A stretch of 64,000 nt of DNA from Solen grandis. Taxonomy: Eukaryota; Mollusca; Bivalvia; Adapedonta; Solenidae. A program made the position numbers and the translations under genes. Below the pieces are notes generated by a model. It did not search any database. It was given only the letters and a program-made list of their open reading frames with translations, and was not told the DNA's origin. Positions 37,060 through 50,500 of this stretch are shown piece after piece. The number at the start of each line of letters is the position of its first letter. Positions within the stretch are counted from its first letter, which is position 1. The stretch spans positions 43,233,126 through 43,297,125 of the forward strand of contig CM037794.1 in NCBI GenBank assembly GCA_021229015.1. Direction: 5' to 3'.

Positions 37060-37596
37060 CAAAGTCTGAATTGCATTGTTTATCCCCTTTAACACTAAAA
37101 AATGTTCGATGGGTAAAATTGAAAATGAATACCACTTTTTATTAGTCTGTCCATTTTATAGGGATTTACGCAATTCTCTCCTTCCGAAATATTATTGTTC
37201 TTGGCCTACATTGAATAAATTTAAAACTTTATTAGCATGTTTACAACAAGGCTCATTAATAAAATTAGCAAAATTTGTATACCTTGGTATGTTGAAAAGG
37301 GCAGAAAATGACATATAAATATACGTTTTTGCACGCTGAACAAATATGTTAGTATGATATATATAATATAAATGACATATATCTTTTTAAAACGTGTATA
37401 TATATTTGATCACGTAGTAGATTATAAATCTCTCTCTCTCTCTCTCTCTAATTATGATAACTGTATACGTTAACTTTGTTGTTGACATTCATGTTCATGC
37501 TTTTCTCCATATGCATAGTTTGTATTATACCGCCAAGTCTTATACTGGCAATGACATTGTAATGTTTATGCTAATAAAATGAATTGAATTGAATTG
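37060..37596 (+). mobile_element. Second 5'-truncated LINE 3' end, with ATTGA-repeat tail
   Basis: An open stretch at 37076-37318 encodes KIENEYHFLLVCPFYRDLR then YYCSWPTLNKF, the C-terminal zinc-knuckle region typical of another mollusc LINE group. It is followed by ~250 bp of 3' sequence ending in a GAATTGAATTGAATTGAA tandem tail at ~37579-37596 rather than poly-A. Only the last ~80 codons remain. A CT microsatellite lies at 37429-37449. Confidence 0.72.
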
Positions 37597-37959
37597 AACT
37601 ATCACTTTTTTACTCCTCACACCTTTATTATGCAGATCATTTAACCCAATCTTATAAAGATACAAAACTCGGTCTCCTTAAATCAATCTGAACAAGAAAC
37701 TTTTGACATGTTGCTCAATAATCATGTACGCAAGGTTGCAAAATTTATTACAAAAGCATATCTAGTTCGTCGTAACACTTTGTATTTAAACAGAAATTAA
37801 ATTTAGCTAATGTAATACAGAAAAATGTCATATAATTAATAATTTGCTATTATAAATGTGATAAATGATGTATTTTTATCATTAATGTCCACTATTATTT
37901 TCATTGACTGTTTCTATTATAATAGTGTTTTTTTTCACGAACTGTATAAATGTTGTGTT

Positions 37960-38082
37960 ATATAGGTGACTTATAGGCCCATTGGGCCGGGTGTGTTAAA
38001 TAATCCACATTGATTTATTGTTTATATATTTATACTATGCACAAGTCACTATAATAAAATATTTCTTATCTTATCTTATAAA
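37960..38082 (+). mobile_element. Possible LINE 3' end with CTTAT-repeat tail
   Basis: A GGCCCATTGGGCCGG palindrome followed by an AATAAAATATTTCTTATCTTATCTTAT-like tail looks like the 3' end of a third non-LTR element ending in short tandem repeats. No coding remnant is visible. Confidence 0.4.
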
Positions 38083-38227
38083 TAACATCAAAGTGGGTGC
38101 CTTCAAATGTAATTAAAAACAATTAAATTAATACATTAATGAAATCAAAATATTAATTAACAACATTTTTTTTTAACTTATCAACTTTTCACTTATCAAA
38201 TTAAACAAGACATAATATTATAAATAC

Positions 38228-38262
38228 AGGATGTTTCACCCCCACTTTGGGGGTGAAACGTC
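38228..38262. repeat. Short palindrome sharing the foldback GTTTCACCCCC motif
   Basis: TTTCACCCCCACTTTGGGGG followed by TGAAACGTCTG is a near-perfect short palindrome built from the same motif as the inner ends of the 31.5-33.4 kb inverted repeat. Confidence 0.75.
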
Positions 38263-38777
38263 TGACTACCAACTGGATACTCCAGGATATATGTACCGCA
38301 TCTCAATCTTAAGAAAATAACTTTTCTTGAAAATCTGGATTAATAAGATAAGTAATCAATTAATTTTGCACGTTTACACTTTGTCCCACTACTAAAAACA
38401 TGTGACACACCAGTCTGGAATGTGGTACAATGTAGCAGTCGAACGTACACGAGCTGACGTCTTTTCCTTCTTTCGGTTTCGGTAAGCAGACTATTGCACT
38501 AAACTTGTACTTAATCAGGGCTAAGTCATGACCATGCTTTACATGCATTTAAGTTATTGTTTCTCTAGCAATAAGACATAGTGCACACAATGCATTGTAG
38601 TTGTTTTTTTATCAAAATGAAAGTACCTAAGATTGGTAGTTTGGAACGATTTAATTGGTTGATTTGTGGTTCAATTTATGGAAGGTTTTCAGTATTTTGA
38701 TTGGTCAATTTGTGGAAGGTACTGTACATTATCGCTACTACAAATATAATGTATATTGTTAACCACTTCATTCGTCA

Positions 38778-38850
38778 GCCGGAATAGCTCAGTTGGGAGA
38801 GCGTTAGACTGAAGATCTAAAGGCCCCCGGTTCAATCCCGGGTTCCGGCA
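38778..38850 (+). tRNA. tRNA-Phe: tRNA-Phe (GAA)
   Basis: 73 nt fold as a full cloverleaf. The acceptor stem is GCCGGAA/TTCCGGC with discriminator A. The D arm contains GCTCAGTTGGGAGAGC (A box), the anticodon loop is CTGAAGA (anticodon GAA), and the T arm is CCCGG-TTCAATC-CCGGG (B box). The sequence is nearly that of other animal Phe tRNAs and there is no intron. A run of ten T about 26 bases after the gene (near 38877) suits RNA polymerase III termination. Confidence 0.96.
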
Positions 38851-38875
38851 CGAACGGAACAGTTCGGCGGCTGAC

Positions 38876-38886
38876 ATTTTTTTTTT
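38876..38886 (+). terminator. Pol III T-run terminator of tRNA-Phe
   Basis: An uninterrupted T run lies 26 bases past the 3' end of the tRNA-Phe gene, the usual RNA polymerase III stop signal. Confidence 0.7.
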
Positions 38887-39424
38887 CTGTTGATCGTCTT
38901 GTAACATTACTTTTTTTTTTAAATAAATAAAGCTTAAGCTTGTAATAAATCATTCTCTGATTTTTCTGTTAACATAAAATTTAACAATAGATAGTAAAAT
39001 CACAGGCAGCTTGCTTTTAAATAAGCATTGAGTGCTATCTCACAGAGATGAACCCACTCAGATTTATAATGACACTTTCTGTTGAATGTCACAGTGATTT
39101 TAAGTATTAATTACAAGAACATTTTATATCTAAGAACCATTTTTCCAACAGTTTTATGTCTATTAGCCAATCTTAATGTCTTTTACTATTCAAATGATAG
39201 ACTCATGCCTTTTGCCTTCTCTGATTTTAAGAGAAATACTTATTATTAGCAGATTTTTCACAGCAGATGTTAAACAGATGTCTGGCATACTTTCTTTGTT
39301 ATGGTGGCATGTTGCTGCCAGCCATGCATTTACCCACTTAGCTATGTCAGAACTTTTTTTTAAAAAAAAATTACCACATATTCAGTTCGTATCTGACAAG
39401 TAGAAAACTTTTGTGTTATCCTCA

Positions 39425-39680
39425 TTGGTATCTTAACAGGACAAAACTGCCGGTTAGTTCTGACTACTGCCAATCATATATTCACTTAAGTGATAAAAAT
39501 AACTGGATATTATTATGGTTTATCTTTTCAAGTTAGTTAAATTATGTGGATTAACAAGCTTTTTTTCACACACATGTAAGTACCTAGAAAAAAAACCATG
39601 ATATCCAGTTAACCAAAGTGAATATGTGGTTGGCAGTAATGGGCACTACAGATAATTTTGTCCTGTTAAGATATTGTAAA
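39425..39680. mobile_element. Palindromic MITE, ~250 bp
   Basis: TATCTTAACAGGACAAAA at the left pairs with TTTTGTCCTGTTAAGATA at the right. The pairing continues inwards through CTGCCAAYCA.ATATTCACTT and AACTGGATAT for ~100 bp per arm. Confidence 0.85.
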
Positions 39681-39853
39681 ATCATTAATTTCATTGATAT
39701 TAAATTTCGTTGATAATGTACCTAAGGGAAATTTGTGGGTACATTTATTCATGGACCTATGTTCTAGAAAACGTGAGGTTTATATTCGTGGATAAAACCT
39801 TGCACAAAATCGAAGAAAATTAATGTCCCACGAAAATAAATGCTTCCACAGTA
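39668..39853. mobile_element. MITE with TACTGT...CATTAATTT termini
   Basis: TATTGTAAAATCATTAATTT at the left and the complement of TACTGTGGAAGCATTTATTT at the right, ~185 bp apart. It abuts the previous MITE. A relative is at 20.5-20.7 kb. Confidence 0.65.
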
Positions 39854-42769
39854 CCTAAGTCGATAACTTGAACATTTTCTACTTGCCAGATGTTAGTTTT
39901 TGTAGCAGTGCCCACTGACTCCAAGAGAGGTTAATGGCATCTCAAAACCCTTATATAAGTGACCCCCCCCCCCCCCATTTATTCCAAACCCAGCGTGTGG
40001 GGGCATCTGTTTTCTGATAAGGCAGGCTGCCACGGCCTGTCACCCATGGTCTGTCAGTCACAGGTATAGTTCAAGATACAAGTGTGCATGTGTTACTACA
40101 TGGGATTGTATATAGCCATTCACATTTTTTAAAAAGTTACACAAGTTACAGTTATACAATTACTAAATCCTAAATACCAGAAATGATTTTATAAAGTCTC
40201 AATTATTCATTTTTATTAGAGCATACATTAATTTTCCTTGTTTTTCTTTCCTTCTTTATTGATTTAATTCTTACCTATTTTGTTAACCCTTTCTTTATTT
40301 TTCATTTATTTTGTTCTTTCAATTTTTGTGTCTGTTATTTCATTTAATTTGATCTTTCTTATTTTATCTTTTATTTGTAAATTTTTATCATAAAAAGAAA
40401 CGTAGAAAAGTTTTGAAATAAAGAAATAAATCATAAATGTATTACTTTCATTCTCATTCTCTCATTTCTAAATTCCCTCAATACATTTTAATGTCAGAAA
40501 TCAACAAGAATTGAATTACTTGTTTAATTCTGCTGAATAAATGTAACAAAATGTTTCTAAGAAAAACAAATACAAAGCAAAAAAAAAAAAATCATTCAAT
40601 GTCAGAATTATGTCCTTCAGACTCTGTATCTCAATATTTTCTATATCAATACTTGAATTCTGTAATAAGTACATAAATGTACTAAATATATAATCTTATA
40701 ATCATGCAGATACAAAATTGACTCCAATTAGTAAATTTTACAAAGAATATGTAAGAGATCATACCCACATATTATCTATCATTCAATAAAATGTTTATGG
40801 CTTATGTAAAACTAGCCTACAATCTCACTTCCATACTAGCAGGTAATTTAGTTTTGCATTAACCCATCAGAGATTTTACTGTGACAGATTAGGTCTATAT
40901 TGGCCAAAGACTCCCTGCAGTGATGACCAGCAATTAGCAGGTCTGGTCACAGCAGGTTGGGGCCTGGCTCAGTGGGATACCACATTCCTTTCGAGATGCC
41001 TTTAAAGAAATTTGACAGCAGACACAGGGTCAGCCAATAGTTCACTCTCAGCACATTGTGCTTAGTTCAGTTATTCAACAGAAGCCAAAATATTGACTTT
41101 GAGAACATATTCTTCTCATAGTTTGTTAAGTACTAAAATAAATCTACCCCTTTTACATTTTAGTATAAATATTTATTTTTCATATATTTTTTTCACTGGT
41201 AAGTTAGAAATTTAAATTTTTCTTGAGCTACTGTAAATACTAGGGGCTACACCTCATATCCACTATGTCAAACTAATTTTATTACACGTGTTTGGTGCTC
41301 AGCAATTTTGAACCTCGCTTTGGGAATTTAAATGCTTTTGCTCTCTTTGAACCTTTCTATTTTATTACAGATATTTGATAATATATGTTAAACTTATTTC
41401 TAATACTTCATCAGTATCATCAATTTATTTCTCTTCAGTTTGTATATTGTTCTGTCTTTACAATTATGTTGTGTGATGCATAATCCCTTATGTAATCTTC
41501 AGAAATGGAGGAAATAAAGAATATAAATATATATGTATGTTGTGGAGTGGGACGACCTCAACTCCAACACTCCTGTTGACAAGGAAAATAAATGGGGTGA
41601 CCTTGATCATAGGGACCTGGAAATCTTTTCTTTAAATTTGGTTATTACATTGGTTATTCCAAACCTTCTGATTCTGGAGAAAAAACATCTGTAAGCAGCT
41701 GACAGCTTCCTAACTTTGATCAAAGATTTGGGAAGTCATAGTTAGGTGGCCCAATCCCAAGGACCAACAGGTAACGGGCTTTTAACAACCTTACTACCAG
41801 AACACAACATCTGGAGAACACACATTTCTATGTAACATGTGCTCCTCTCATCAGAAAATGTCAATTTCGTAATAACAACTCAATACTAAGTTAAATTTTT
41901 TATTCAATACGATGAAATAAACAATAAAATCAAGTTTACTAAATCAATACACATATGAAAACTAACAAGTATATATATATCAACATAAGATTAAATTATA
42001 TCACAAATAGCAGTGTACATAAGACTAAAAAGTATCTCATGCTGTTGTCTTTACAATTTCCAGTTTACATGTTGTAATATTCATGGTATCAAATATCTGG
42101 GTATCAGTGAAATAATAACTTTACACATATACACAAAACATAAAACCTCACCAATTAAAATTTAATTGTAAAATGTAATTATTTACAATATAAATGATCA
42201 ACTCCCACATGAATTATAACAATGATTATAAAAATGATATAATCACTGCCTGACTGATTTTTTTTTCTTCTTCAGAAACACAGTGATGGGGGAGAGAATG
42301 AAAGACAGCATGAAAGTTTTACAAGTTTCTCAATGCAATGTCTTGGTCACTAAATAGCTGTATATCCAACAGAACATAACCGTATATTCAATAATGATAG
42401 GATATTCTGAATTATCATACACCGTGATTTCAGTATGGCCTCTTATAGGAGATGAGATTATCTTCCTACTGTTAAAGATTTTCTCCTTTGTGTATTTGTC
42501 ACTTTTTTTTATCAAAAGCCTTGAATAAAAAATACTATTCTTCTTTCCTCTTTATTACACCTCTCTTATAAAGATGCATGTGTACAAATGTTCCTTGTAT
42601 ATATTACCCCACATACCAGGTTTAACATCAGAGCAAATATTTAACCTTTAGTCCCCTGGTATAAAAAGTTCTGAGTTGAACTCAGAGGAAATTTTAAATG
42701 TCTTGTAATTGGCCTATCTTGTTACTGGAAAAAAAAAGTAATTGAAGAAAGTTATGCAATGTGCATTTG
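39854..42769. other. Intergenic, downstream of NCOA4
   Basis: AT-rich, with a C run near 39963. No coding exon is seen; part of the right end may be NCOA4 3' UTR. Confidence 0.5.
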
Positions 42770-43303
42770 TGTAATGTGATAGAAATTGGAGAAAAACTGA
42801 ACAGTCACTGAGGTGATTTTTACCCAAAGTCAGAATAGGGCAGAAAACAATGTGACACAAGGCTTGTCTGAGGATAGTGAACTTGTAAATATGTATTAAA
42901 GGCAACATAAATAGTAATGAGTTGAACAAAATTTAAACCATCTTTTTAAGTGGTTTTGAAACCGTACAATGCAAATCAGGATTCAATTACAAAGAGAAAA
43001 AAGGTGATTGTTTTTTAAATATGTGAAATAAAGATTATCACAAATAATTGCTTTCTTTGGGTGAATCTATTTCAATCAGTCAGATTTTAGTTTATGGTTC
43101 TAGAAAAATTTGATTTTTCAAAAGCCAGGAAAACCCATATATATCAATCTACAACAGTATATCTGAGGAATAAAATCAGGCATTTATCAAAATTATCAAA
43201 ATGACAAAATTAAATTAGTCAACTTAAATCTAATAGAACATCAGTAAGAGTCAGAAGGGGCTGTCCAACGATCAGTCATTTCTTATCCTCTCCATTTATG
43301 GTA
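42770..43303 (-). pseudogene. Decayed tandem duplicate of the NCOA4 exon 6 tail and 3' flank
   Basis: This stretch resembles 43304-43790 at several points in the same order. Examples are the motif around CAGTCACT at 42802 versus 43337, and the block with ACATCAGTA followed by GGGGCTGTC and TCTTATCCTCTCCATTTA at 43237-43300 versus 43701-43785. Read on the minus strand the second block encodes NGEDKK then a stop where the functional exon has Trp (NGEDKKWL), then a DVL.DLS-like end. It lies just downstream of the NCOA4 stop codon, so it may be carried in the 3' UTR. Confidence 0.7.
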
Positions 43304-43682
43304 ACAATGTGATAGAAACCCACCAAAAAACTATAGCAGTCACTTAGGTTGATGTTTTTACCCCAGTCGGAACAGGACAGGATACTTTGTGACAGTTAAG
43401 GGTGTAAAAATGAAACAAAGCCAACATAAAAAAAAAAAAAAAAATTCAAACAATATCTAATTGGTGTTGAAACTGTACGATGCTCTTCATATCAACATGG
43501 ATATCACAATCACAAAAAATTGCTTTCCTTGTATGAATCTTTTTCAATTAGTCCTATTTCAACATACGGTGCTATAATGTTTTGATTTTTTCTAAGGCCA
43601 TGAAAATTTGTATCCATCAACCTACACTAGCATATCTGAAGAATAAAATCAGGAATATTTTAAACTGACCAAATCAAATCGG

Positions 43683-44507
43683 TCAACTCAAATCTGATAG
43701 AACATCAGTATCAATCCCATCAATCTCCTTGCCAGAATCAGATGGGGCTGTCGAATCAATCAGCCATTTCTTATCCTCTCCATTTACACTAACAGCAAAA
43801 CTCACTGGCGGTGACATCACAAGATCATCTGATCTCAGCAGCCAATCAGAAAGTGGCGCAGACTTGAGTTGCTCTATGACATTTCTTAAGGGCGATATTC
43901 CCTCCTTCATCTTTTGTTTATCTTTTTCTGATTTAAGCCAAACAGTGGAGTCATTTTCTGGGAATTGCTTACCATAATTAGCCAAAGGATTATTACTTTT
44001 TGAAGAGGAATTCTCCTCCGACTTGAGCCATGAAACTTTCTCCACATCTTTCTTGTATTTTTCCATGACTGGACATGGTATGACTGTAGATGAAGCAGTG
44101 GACAGCTGACCCTTATGTAAAAGCCACTTAGTGTAGCCCGGACACATCTGGGTTGAGGACACACTGGAGACACTGGAACGGCGACTGGAGACCGGCGATA
44201 TGGAGCTGCTTGTGCGGGTATTGGACCTAGGCCTTAGCAACCATGGGTTGTCCCGTCTGGAGAGGTGACCACCACAGGACCAAGGCAACTCCAGTGACGC
44301 TGGCACCACAGGCCGCGGCATCCCCAAAACCTCAACTTCATCGTCTTCTTCCTCAGTGTTGGATCGATTAGCCGATGCTCCGGCCAGCCACTTGTCCATC
44401 TCGTCAGTAATCTTGGTGAAGTACCGGCTCATATCAACGACAGGTGCGTCTTCAGTCTGACGACTAGATGACTTTAGCAACCACTTCTCCAAGGGGACAG
44501 AATTTGA
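43683..44507 (-). CDS. NCOA4: NCOA4 terminal coding exon
   Basis: 825 bases (275 codons), acceptor GATTATAG then TCA AAT TCT, TGA stop at 43683-43685. It contains eight W-L motifs (EKWLLK, DKWLAG, PWLLR, TKWLLH, VSWLK, TVWLK, SDWLLR, KKWLID), an acidic TEEEDDEVEV patch and a Ser-rich RTSSSISPVSSRRSSVS tract. The ending SAPLSDWLLR ... GEDKKWL resembles the C-terminal SPLSEWL ... GEDKWLL segments of human NCOA4, the part known to bind ferritin and HERC2. An in-frame TAG just before the acceptor fixes the 5' boundary. Confidence 0.9.
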   Translation of the reverse strand, partial: SNSVPLEKWLLKSSSRQTEDAPVVDMSRYFTKITDEMDKWLAGASANRSNTEEEDDEVEVLGMPRPVVPASLELPWSCGGHLSRRDNPWLLRPRSNTRTSSSISPVSSRRSSVSSVSSTQMCPGYTKWLLHKGQLSTASSTVIPCPVMEKYKKDVEKVSWLKSEENSSSKSNNPLANYGKQFPENDSTVWLKSEKDKQKMKEGISPLRNVIEQLKSAPLSDWLLRSDDLVMSPPVSFAVSVNGEDKKWLIDSTAPSDSGKEIDGIDTDVLSDLS

Positions 44508-47500
44508 CTATAATCAGATACAAACGTGTAATTACTGAGGGCAAAATTTCAAAAGTACAATATCAATTTAAAATGATTTTTGGTCTATGTAATACTTATA
44601 ATTACTGTGAATCATCAATTTTCTTGAACCACAAATATAATCATGTGCCAATGAAATTCCCTCAAGAACATAATCAACAAAATTTAATGTCAACAAAAAT
44701 TGATTTTACAGTAAGTCAAAAGTGCATGATTATGACATGACAAAGAGGATATTTCAATTTTCATATTCACTAAAAACAAACAAATTTTCTTTTTATTAAA
44801 GGGTAAGAGATGGTGAAAAAAATGGAACTATTTTGTGTATATCACCCACACTGTGAGATATTGATTTCATCTCACTGATAGAACCCAATCTTTCACCAGT
44901 TTGCATTAAAATAAATTTGGTATTTGTCCATTTTTAAGTAATTATGCTTTAACTACACAGCTTATCTCTTCCTCTGGACAACATAATGACTGGCTAAAGA
45001 ATTAGACTGAACTTGACCATAGCACTGTAATGATGATAATCACTGGTAATTTGGACTGGTTTACAAGTTTATGAAAAGTGACAAAAACAAAACCATTTCA
45101 AATTTAACAATAAATCTGAATTTACAAAGGGTAAATGGGCACAAAATGGTATCTTTTGCCATTTAAAAATTACATAAATATATTCCATAAACATTTTTGT
45201 AAAAGTCACTGTACAATGTATGTACCCGTAGTTATTTAGTTTTCTTTCATTCTATCTACATGTACTTGATTTATTATGAAATGTAAAAACAACTTGCCAG
45301 AAACAGGTTGTTGGAAACTGATTTGCTGGAGTTCCCTCCCCTGTATAGCCACTCTGCATAGGCAGCCCTCTCCGACACATTGTTGTGCTCACTGAACTGG
45401 GATTGTGTATCTGATGAGAGATGTATACAAAACAGATCATTAGATTTTGTAAATGCCTTCATCGTCATGTTTGCTAGGCTTGAATATTCAAAGGTTGGTT
45501 AGCAGGCGACATGATGTTTAGATGCTTGTTCATTTTTTGCCAAACTCTTACTTGTTCTTTTACATGTGATAAACTCATAATAAATTCTTTCAAAAGATCA
45601 CTTGAACTGTAAGAAACTTAAGAAGGAGTGGTCACTACCAAACCTGTCTGCCTTATAAACCAGCAATTGGCTTGAAACAAGAAAGTCAGTAGAACTGACA
45701 GATGCTCCCCGAAGAACGTCATTGTTACAAATAAGGCCTTGGTCAATGGGTGTGAGGATATGTTAAGGACCGGAATGGGATCAGCACATGCTTATCATGT
45801 ATAGAATCCAGGTAATGTCCTCAAATTCGAAAAAGGGAAAAATCAAATACAAAATACAATTTATTTACCTTTATGATTGACATTACTAGCATATTGAATT
45901 TTGTGGGGTTTTGTTTAAATGATATCTCCTGTTAAATTAGGCAAATGACATGAATATCAGTCAACAACATGGTAGTTGGGGCCATAACTCTCTTAAAATT
46001 TGAGGAACCAGGTCACGTCGACGATATGCGTATCTACTCTTGGTAATAAAGCTTCCCATAAAGTTTCATTGAATTCAAGCCATTAGTTCCTGAGAAATAG
46101 CCCGGACAAGAATCATGCAACATGAACTATAGGCCAAAAAGTCAAGGGGCCATAACTCTGTGAAAAATTGAGGAACCAGGTCACGCCGACGATATGCGTA
46201 TCTACTCTTGGTGATAAAGCTTCCCATAAAGTTTTGTTGAATTCAAGCCATTAGTTCCTGAGAAATAGCCCGGACAAGAATCATGCAATATGTACTATAG
46301 GCCGAAAAGTCAATGGGCCATAACTCTTTGAAAAATTTAGGAACCGGGTCATGCTGAGGATATGCGCACCTCCTCTTGGTAATAAAGCTTCCCATAAAAT
46401 TTCGTTGAATTCAAGCCGTTAGTTCATGAGAAATAGTCCGGACAAGGAAAGTGTGACGGACGGACGGACGAAGCGGCGACTATATGCGTCACCTTCGGTG
46501 AGCATAAAAATGAAAGCCATATTTAAGCTGAATGCGACAAAGAATGCTATGTATTAATATAGAAGAAACCCTTGCAGGAATAAAGTTATAGCCAATACCT
46601 TCATTTCCCCCATGTAGAGCACAATATCAAAGATGACATCATAGCAACTTACAAAAACAAGAGGGCCATGATGGCCCTGGATCGCTCACCTGAGTACCAT
46701 TGCTACAACTGATTACAAGGTTTTTAAACAGACAAGAATTCTGATATAACTCAATCTTAAACATTTTAGCCCTGACAATACTACACACCAAATATATAAG
46801 CACTGGGCCTTATGGTTTCAGAGGAGAAGACTTAGTGCGGGGTCATTTATCTCCAAAGGGCCACCATTTTGAAAATCTTGATAATGAACCATTAGATGAT
46901 GCTACATACCAAATATCTAAGCTCTAGGCCTAATGGATTCATAGAAGAAGATTTTTAAAGATTTTCCTATATAACTCTATGTTAAACAAGTGACCCCTGG
47001 TGCGGGGGCATTTATCACCATAGGGTCATGATTTGTACAATCTTGGTAATAAACCATAAGATGATGCTTCATACCAAATATCTTATCTCTAGGCCTTATG
47101 GATTCATAGAAGAAGATTTTTAAAGATTTTCCTATATAACTCTATGTAAAACAAGTGACCCCTGGTGCGGGGTCATTTATCACCATAGGGCTATGATTTG
47201 TACAATCTTGGTAATGAACCATAAGATGATGCTACATACCAAATATCTAAGCTCTAGGCCTAATGGATTCATAGAAGAAGATTTTTAAAGTTTTTTTCTA
47301 TATAACTCTATGTAAAACAAGTGACCCATGGTGCGGGGTCATTTATCACCATAGGGTCATGATTTGTACAATCTTGGTAATGAACCATAAGATGATGCTT
47401 CATACCAAATATCTAATCTCTAGGCCTTATGGATTCATAGAAGAAGATTTTTAAACATTTTCCTATATAACTCTATGTAAAACAAGTGACCCCTGGTGCG

Positions 47501-50500
47501 GGGGCATTTATCACCGTAGGGCTATGATTTGTACAATCTTGGTAATGAACCATTAGATGATGCTACATATGAAATATCTAAGCTCTAGGCCTTATGGATT
47601 CATAGAAGAAGATTTTTAAAGTTTTTCCTATATAATCTATGTAAACAAGTGACCCCTGGTGCGGGGGCATTTATCACCGTAGGGCTATGATTTGAACAAT
47701 CTTGGTAATGAACCATAAGATGATGCTACATACCAAATATCTAAGCTCTAGGCCAAATGGATTCATAGAAGAAGATTTTTAAAGTTTTTCCTATATAACT
47801 CTATGTAAAACAAGTGACCCATGGAGCGGGGTCATTTATCACCATAGGGTCATGATTTGTACAATCTTGGTAATGAACCATAAGATGATGCTTCATACCA
47901 AATATCTAATCTCTAGGCCTTATGGATTCATAGAAGAAGATTTTTAAACATTTTCCTATATAACTCTATGTAAAACAAGTGACCCTGGGCGGGGCATTTA
48001 TCACTAGGGTATGATTTGAACAATCTTGGTAATGAACCATTAGATGATGCTACATACCAAATATCTAAGCTCTAGGCCTAATGTTTTTTTTTCCAACTCT
48101 ATGTCCCCGGTGCGGGGTCATTTATCACCGTAGGGCTATGATTTGTACAATCTTGGTAATGGCCCATAAGATGATGCTACATACCAAATATCTAAGCTCT
48201 AGGCCTTGCAGTTTTGCAGAAGAAGATTTTCAAAGTTTGCATTTTTAAAATCTATTTTTAGCTCCTGTGACCTACTTTTTTAACCAATCTGAATAATTTG
48301 TACAACTTTGATAGAGGGCATCATAAGGATGATTCCTGTGAAGTTTGGTCAAAATCCCTTCAGCGGTTCATGAGGAGATGTTGTTTAAAGCAAATTGTTG
48401 ACGACGGACGCACGCACGCACGCACGCACGGACGACGGACGACGGACAAAAGGCGATCACAATAGCTCACCATGAGCACGTTGTGCTCAGGTGAGCTAAA
48501 AAGCTCATTCTTTCTTATGTTCCACTTACCCGACATATCTTCTACAAAATCATAATCTTCCTCTTCTTCCTCGAAGGGATTCTGTTTGATTTTGTGAAGC
48601 CAGGTTTTGATGCTGGCATCAGCGGACATGCCTGCTTTCAAGGAGTCCTGAAAACCCATGGGGTTACTTTGGCAAGACGAAATAGGCAGTGGGGATTTCA
48701 GCCAATCAGAGAGATTGTTTGAACCAGGGAAGCTGAAGGTTGGAGTGGCCATGACGGCAGATGACTGAGATGGCTGCAGTAACCAGTCTTCAGCTCGACA
48801 GGACAGCCGTGGGATGTTCACGTACACCTGAAGATAGGTAGACAGCAGCAAAGTTAAAGCTTATTTCCAAAATATCTTAACTCAACACTCAATTATGGCA
48901 TGCTATTTAAATTCTAAAAGCAATTCTTCAAACAGATTTTAGTGTTTCTTATGCTAGAGAGTAGGAAAGACATTAAATCTAATTGTTATGCGACCCATGA
49001 GTAGCATACACACCCACCCCCTTCCCATGTTCTTTCATTGAGATAATATCCATATGATTATCCAATAGAGTGAGTGATATAGGCCTGCTGGAATTTATCT
49101 TTTACTTATAAAGGGTAGGTAGCAGCAAATGGCATAAAATAAAAACAAAATTTGCTTGTTTTGAGTGAATATGGAATATATCTTATCTCAAATTGATACA
49201 ATTTTTTAAATATTAAAATTGTATCGCTTCTCGATGGGATATATTCCACCTGCACTCAAAACAAACAAATATCCTCTATGTCATAAGTTTAACCCTTTCC
49301 CTCATAGAGGACACCATGAAAATACCTATGCGAACAGCATAAAACCAGATCAGCCTGCGAGTAACTCGCAGGCTGATCAGGTTTTATGCCGTTCGCTGCT
49401 CCTCAGTGGTCTGGAAATGAGGATTTTGTAATTAAATTTGGTAAGGTTTAACTGTGGTTTTCTGCAGATCAGGCTTTATGTGGTACCTATTGAGTGCGTC
49501 AAAATGAGTCTATATGAGGGAAAGGGTTAAATTACATTTTATACACATACTGTGTGGCTCACTAATGTAATGACTTTCTTGACAAAACGGAGAACTATAT
49601 CCCATTGATATTGCAGTGTTTCCACTGAGTTTTGAAACTAGGTGTACAATTGTTGTTTTTCATAAACTTTGTACCCCCTTCATATAGACAATCACTATAA
49701 TTCTGGAAGAACATGGTCAATTTTGGGGGTAAAAAACCCTCTACAGTGTGTTATAATGGGAATGATGTGATGTTTAAGTTTTTATCATCTTTATGAGTGC
49801 TACCCGTCAATGCACACTACTTTTAGACATCCCCATTAAAATTTACTACCAAGTATTTAATAAGAACATTTAGAACGGCCACTTCTTACACTGTAACACA
49901 CTACCATCAAGTTCTATAATGTATATTTCCCTACTGCCAATTGATCTTAGCCTTTTTGAATAAGAACCAGATATTGCATTCAATAAATGCCAGACAGAAA
50001 AACAATATTTTAAAAAAAAATCTATAACCAAAAAAAAAAAAAAAAGACCCACAAAAAAATAAAGTTCTCAGAGTCTGAGATGATCAGATATTGAAATTTT
50101 GGCTCAGATTCTAAAAGAAAAATGACTATATCCACAGATAATAAGATATGTCTGGGGATACTTTAAACAAGAGGGCCATGATGGCCCTAGATCGCTCACC
50201 TGATATCATTAGGCTATGTAAAATCAAGTGACCCCTGGGGCAGAGCCAATTTTGACCCCAGGGTCATGATTTGAACAAACTGGGTAGAGGTCTATTAGCC
50301 CATGTTACATACCAAATATCTAAACTCCAGACCTTGTGGTTTTTGAGAAGAAATTTTTCTAGATTTTTTTCCAAAATAAGTCTATGTAAAATCAAGTGAT
50401 CCCTGGGGAGGGGCCAATATTTTCACCAAATATCTAAATGCCAGGCCATGTGTTTTCTAGTTTCCTAAAAAGAAGAATTTTCAAGTTATTTCTATATTAG

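Noticed and set aside
38689..38907. Minus-strand open frame with NPGLNRGPLDLQSNALPTEL
   Set aside because: It is the antisense translation of the tRNA-Phe gene, a well-known false protein.
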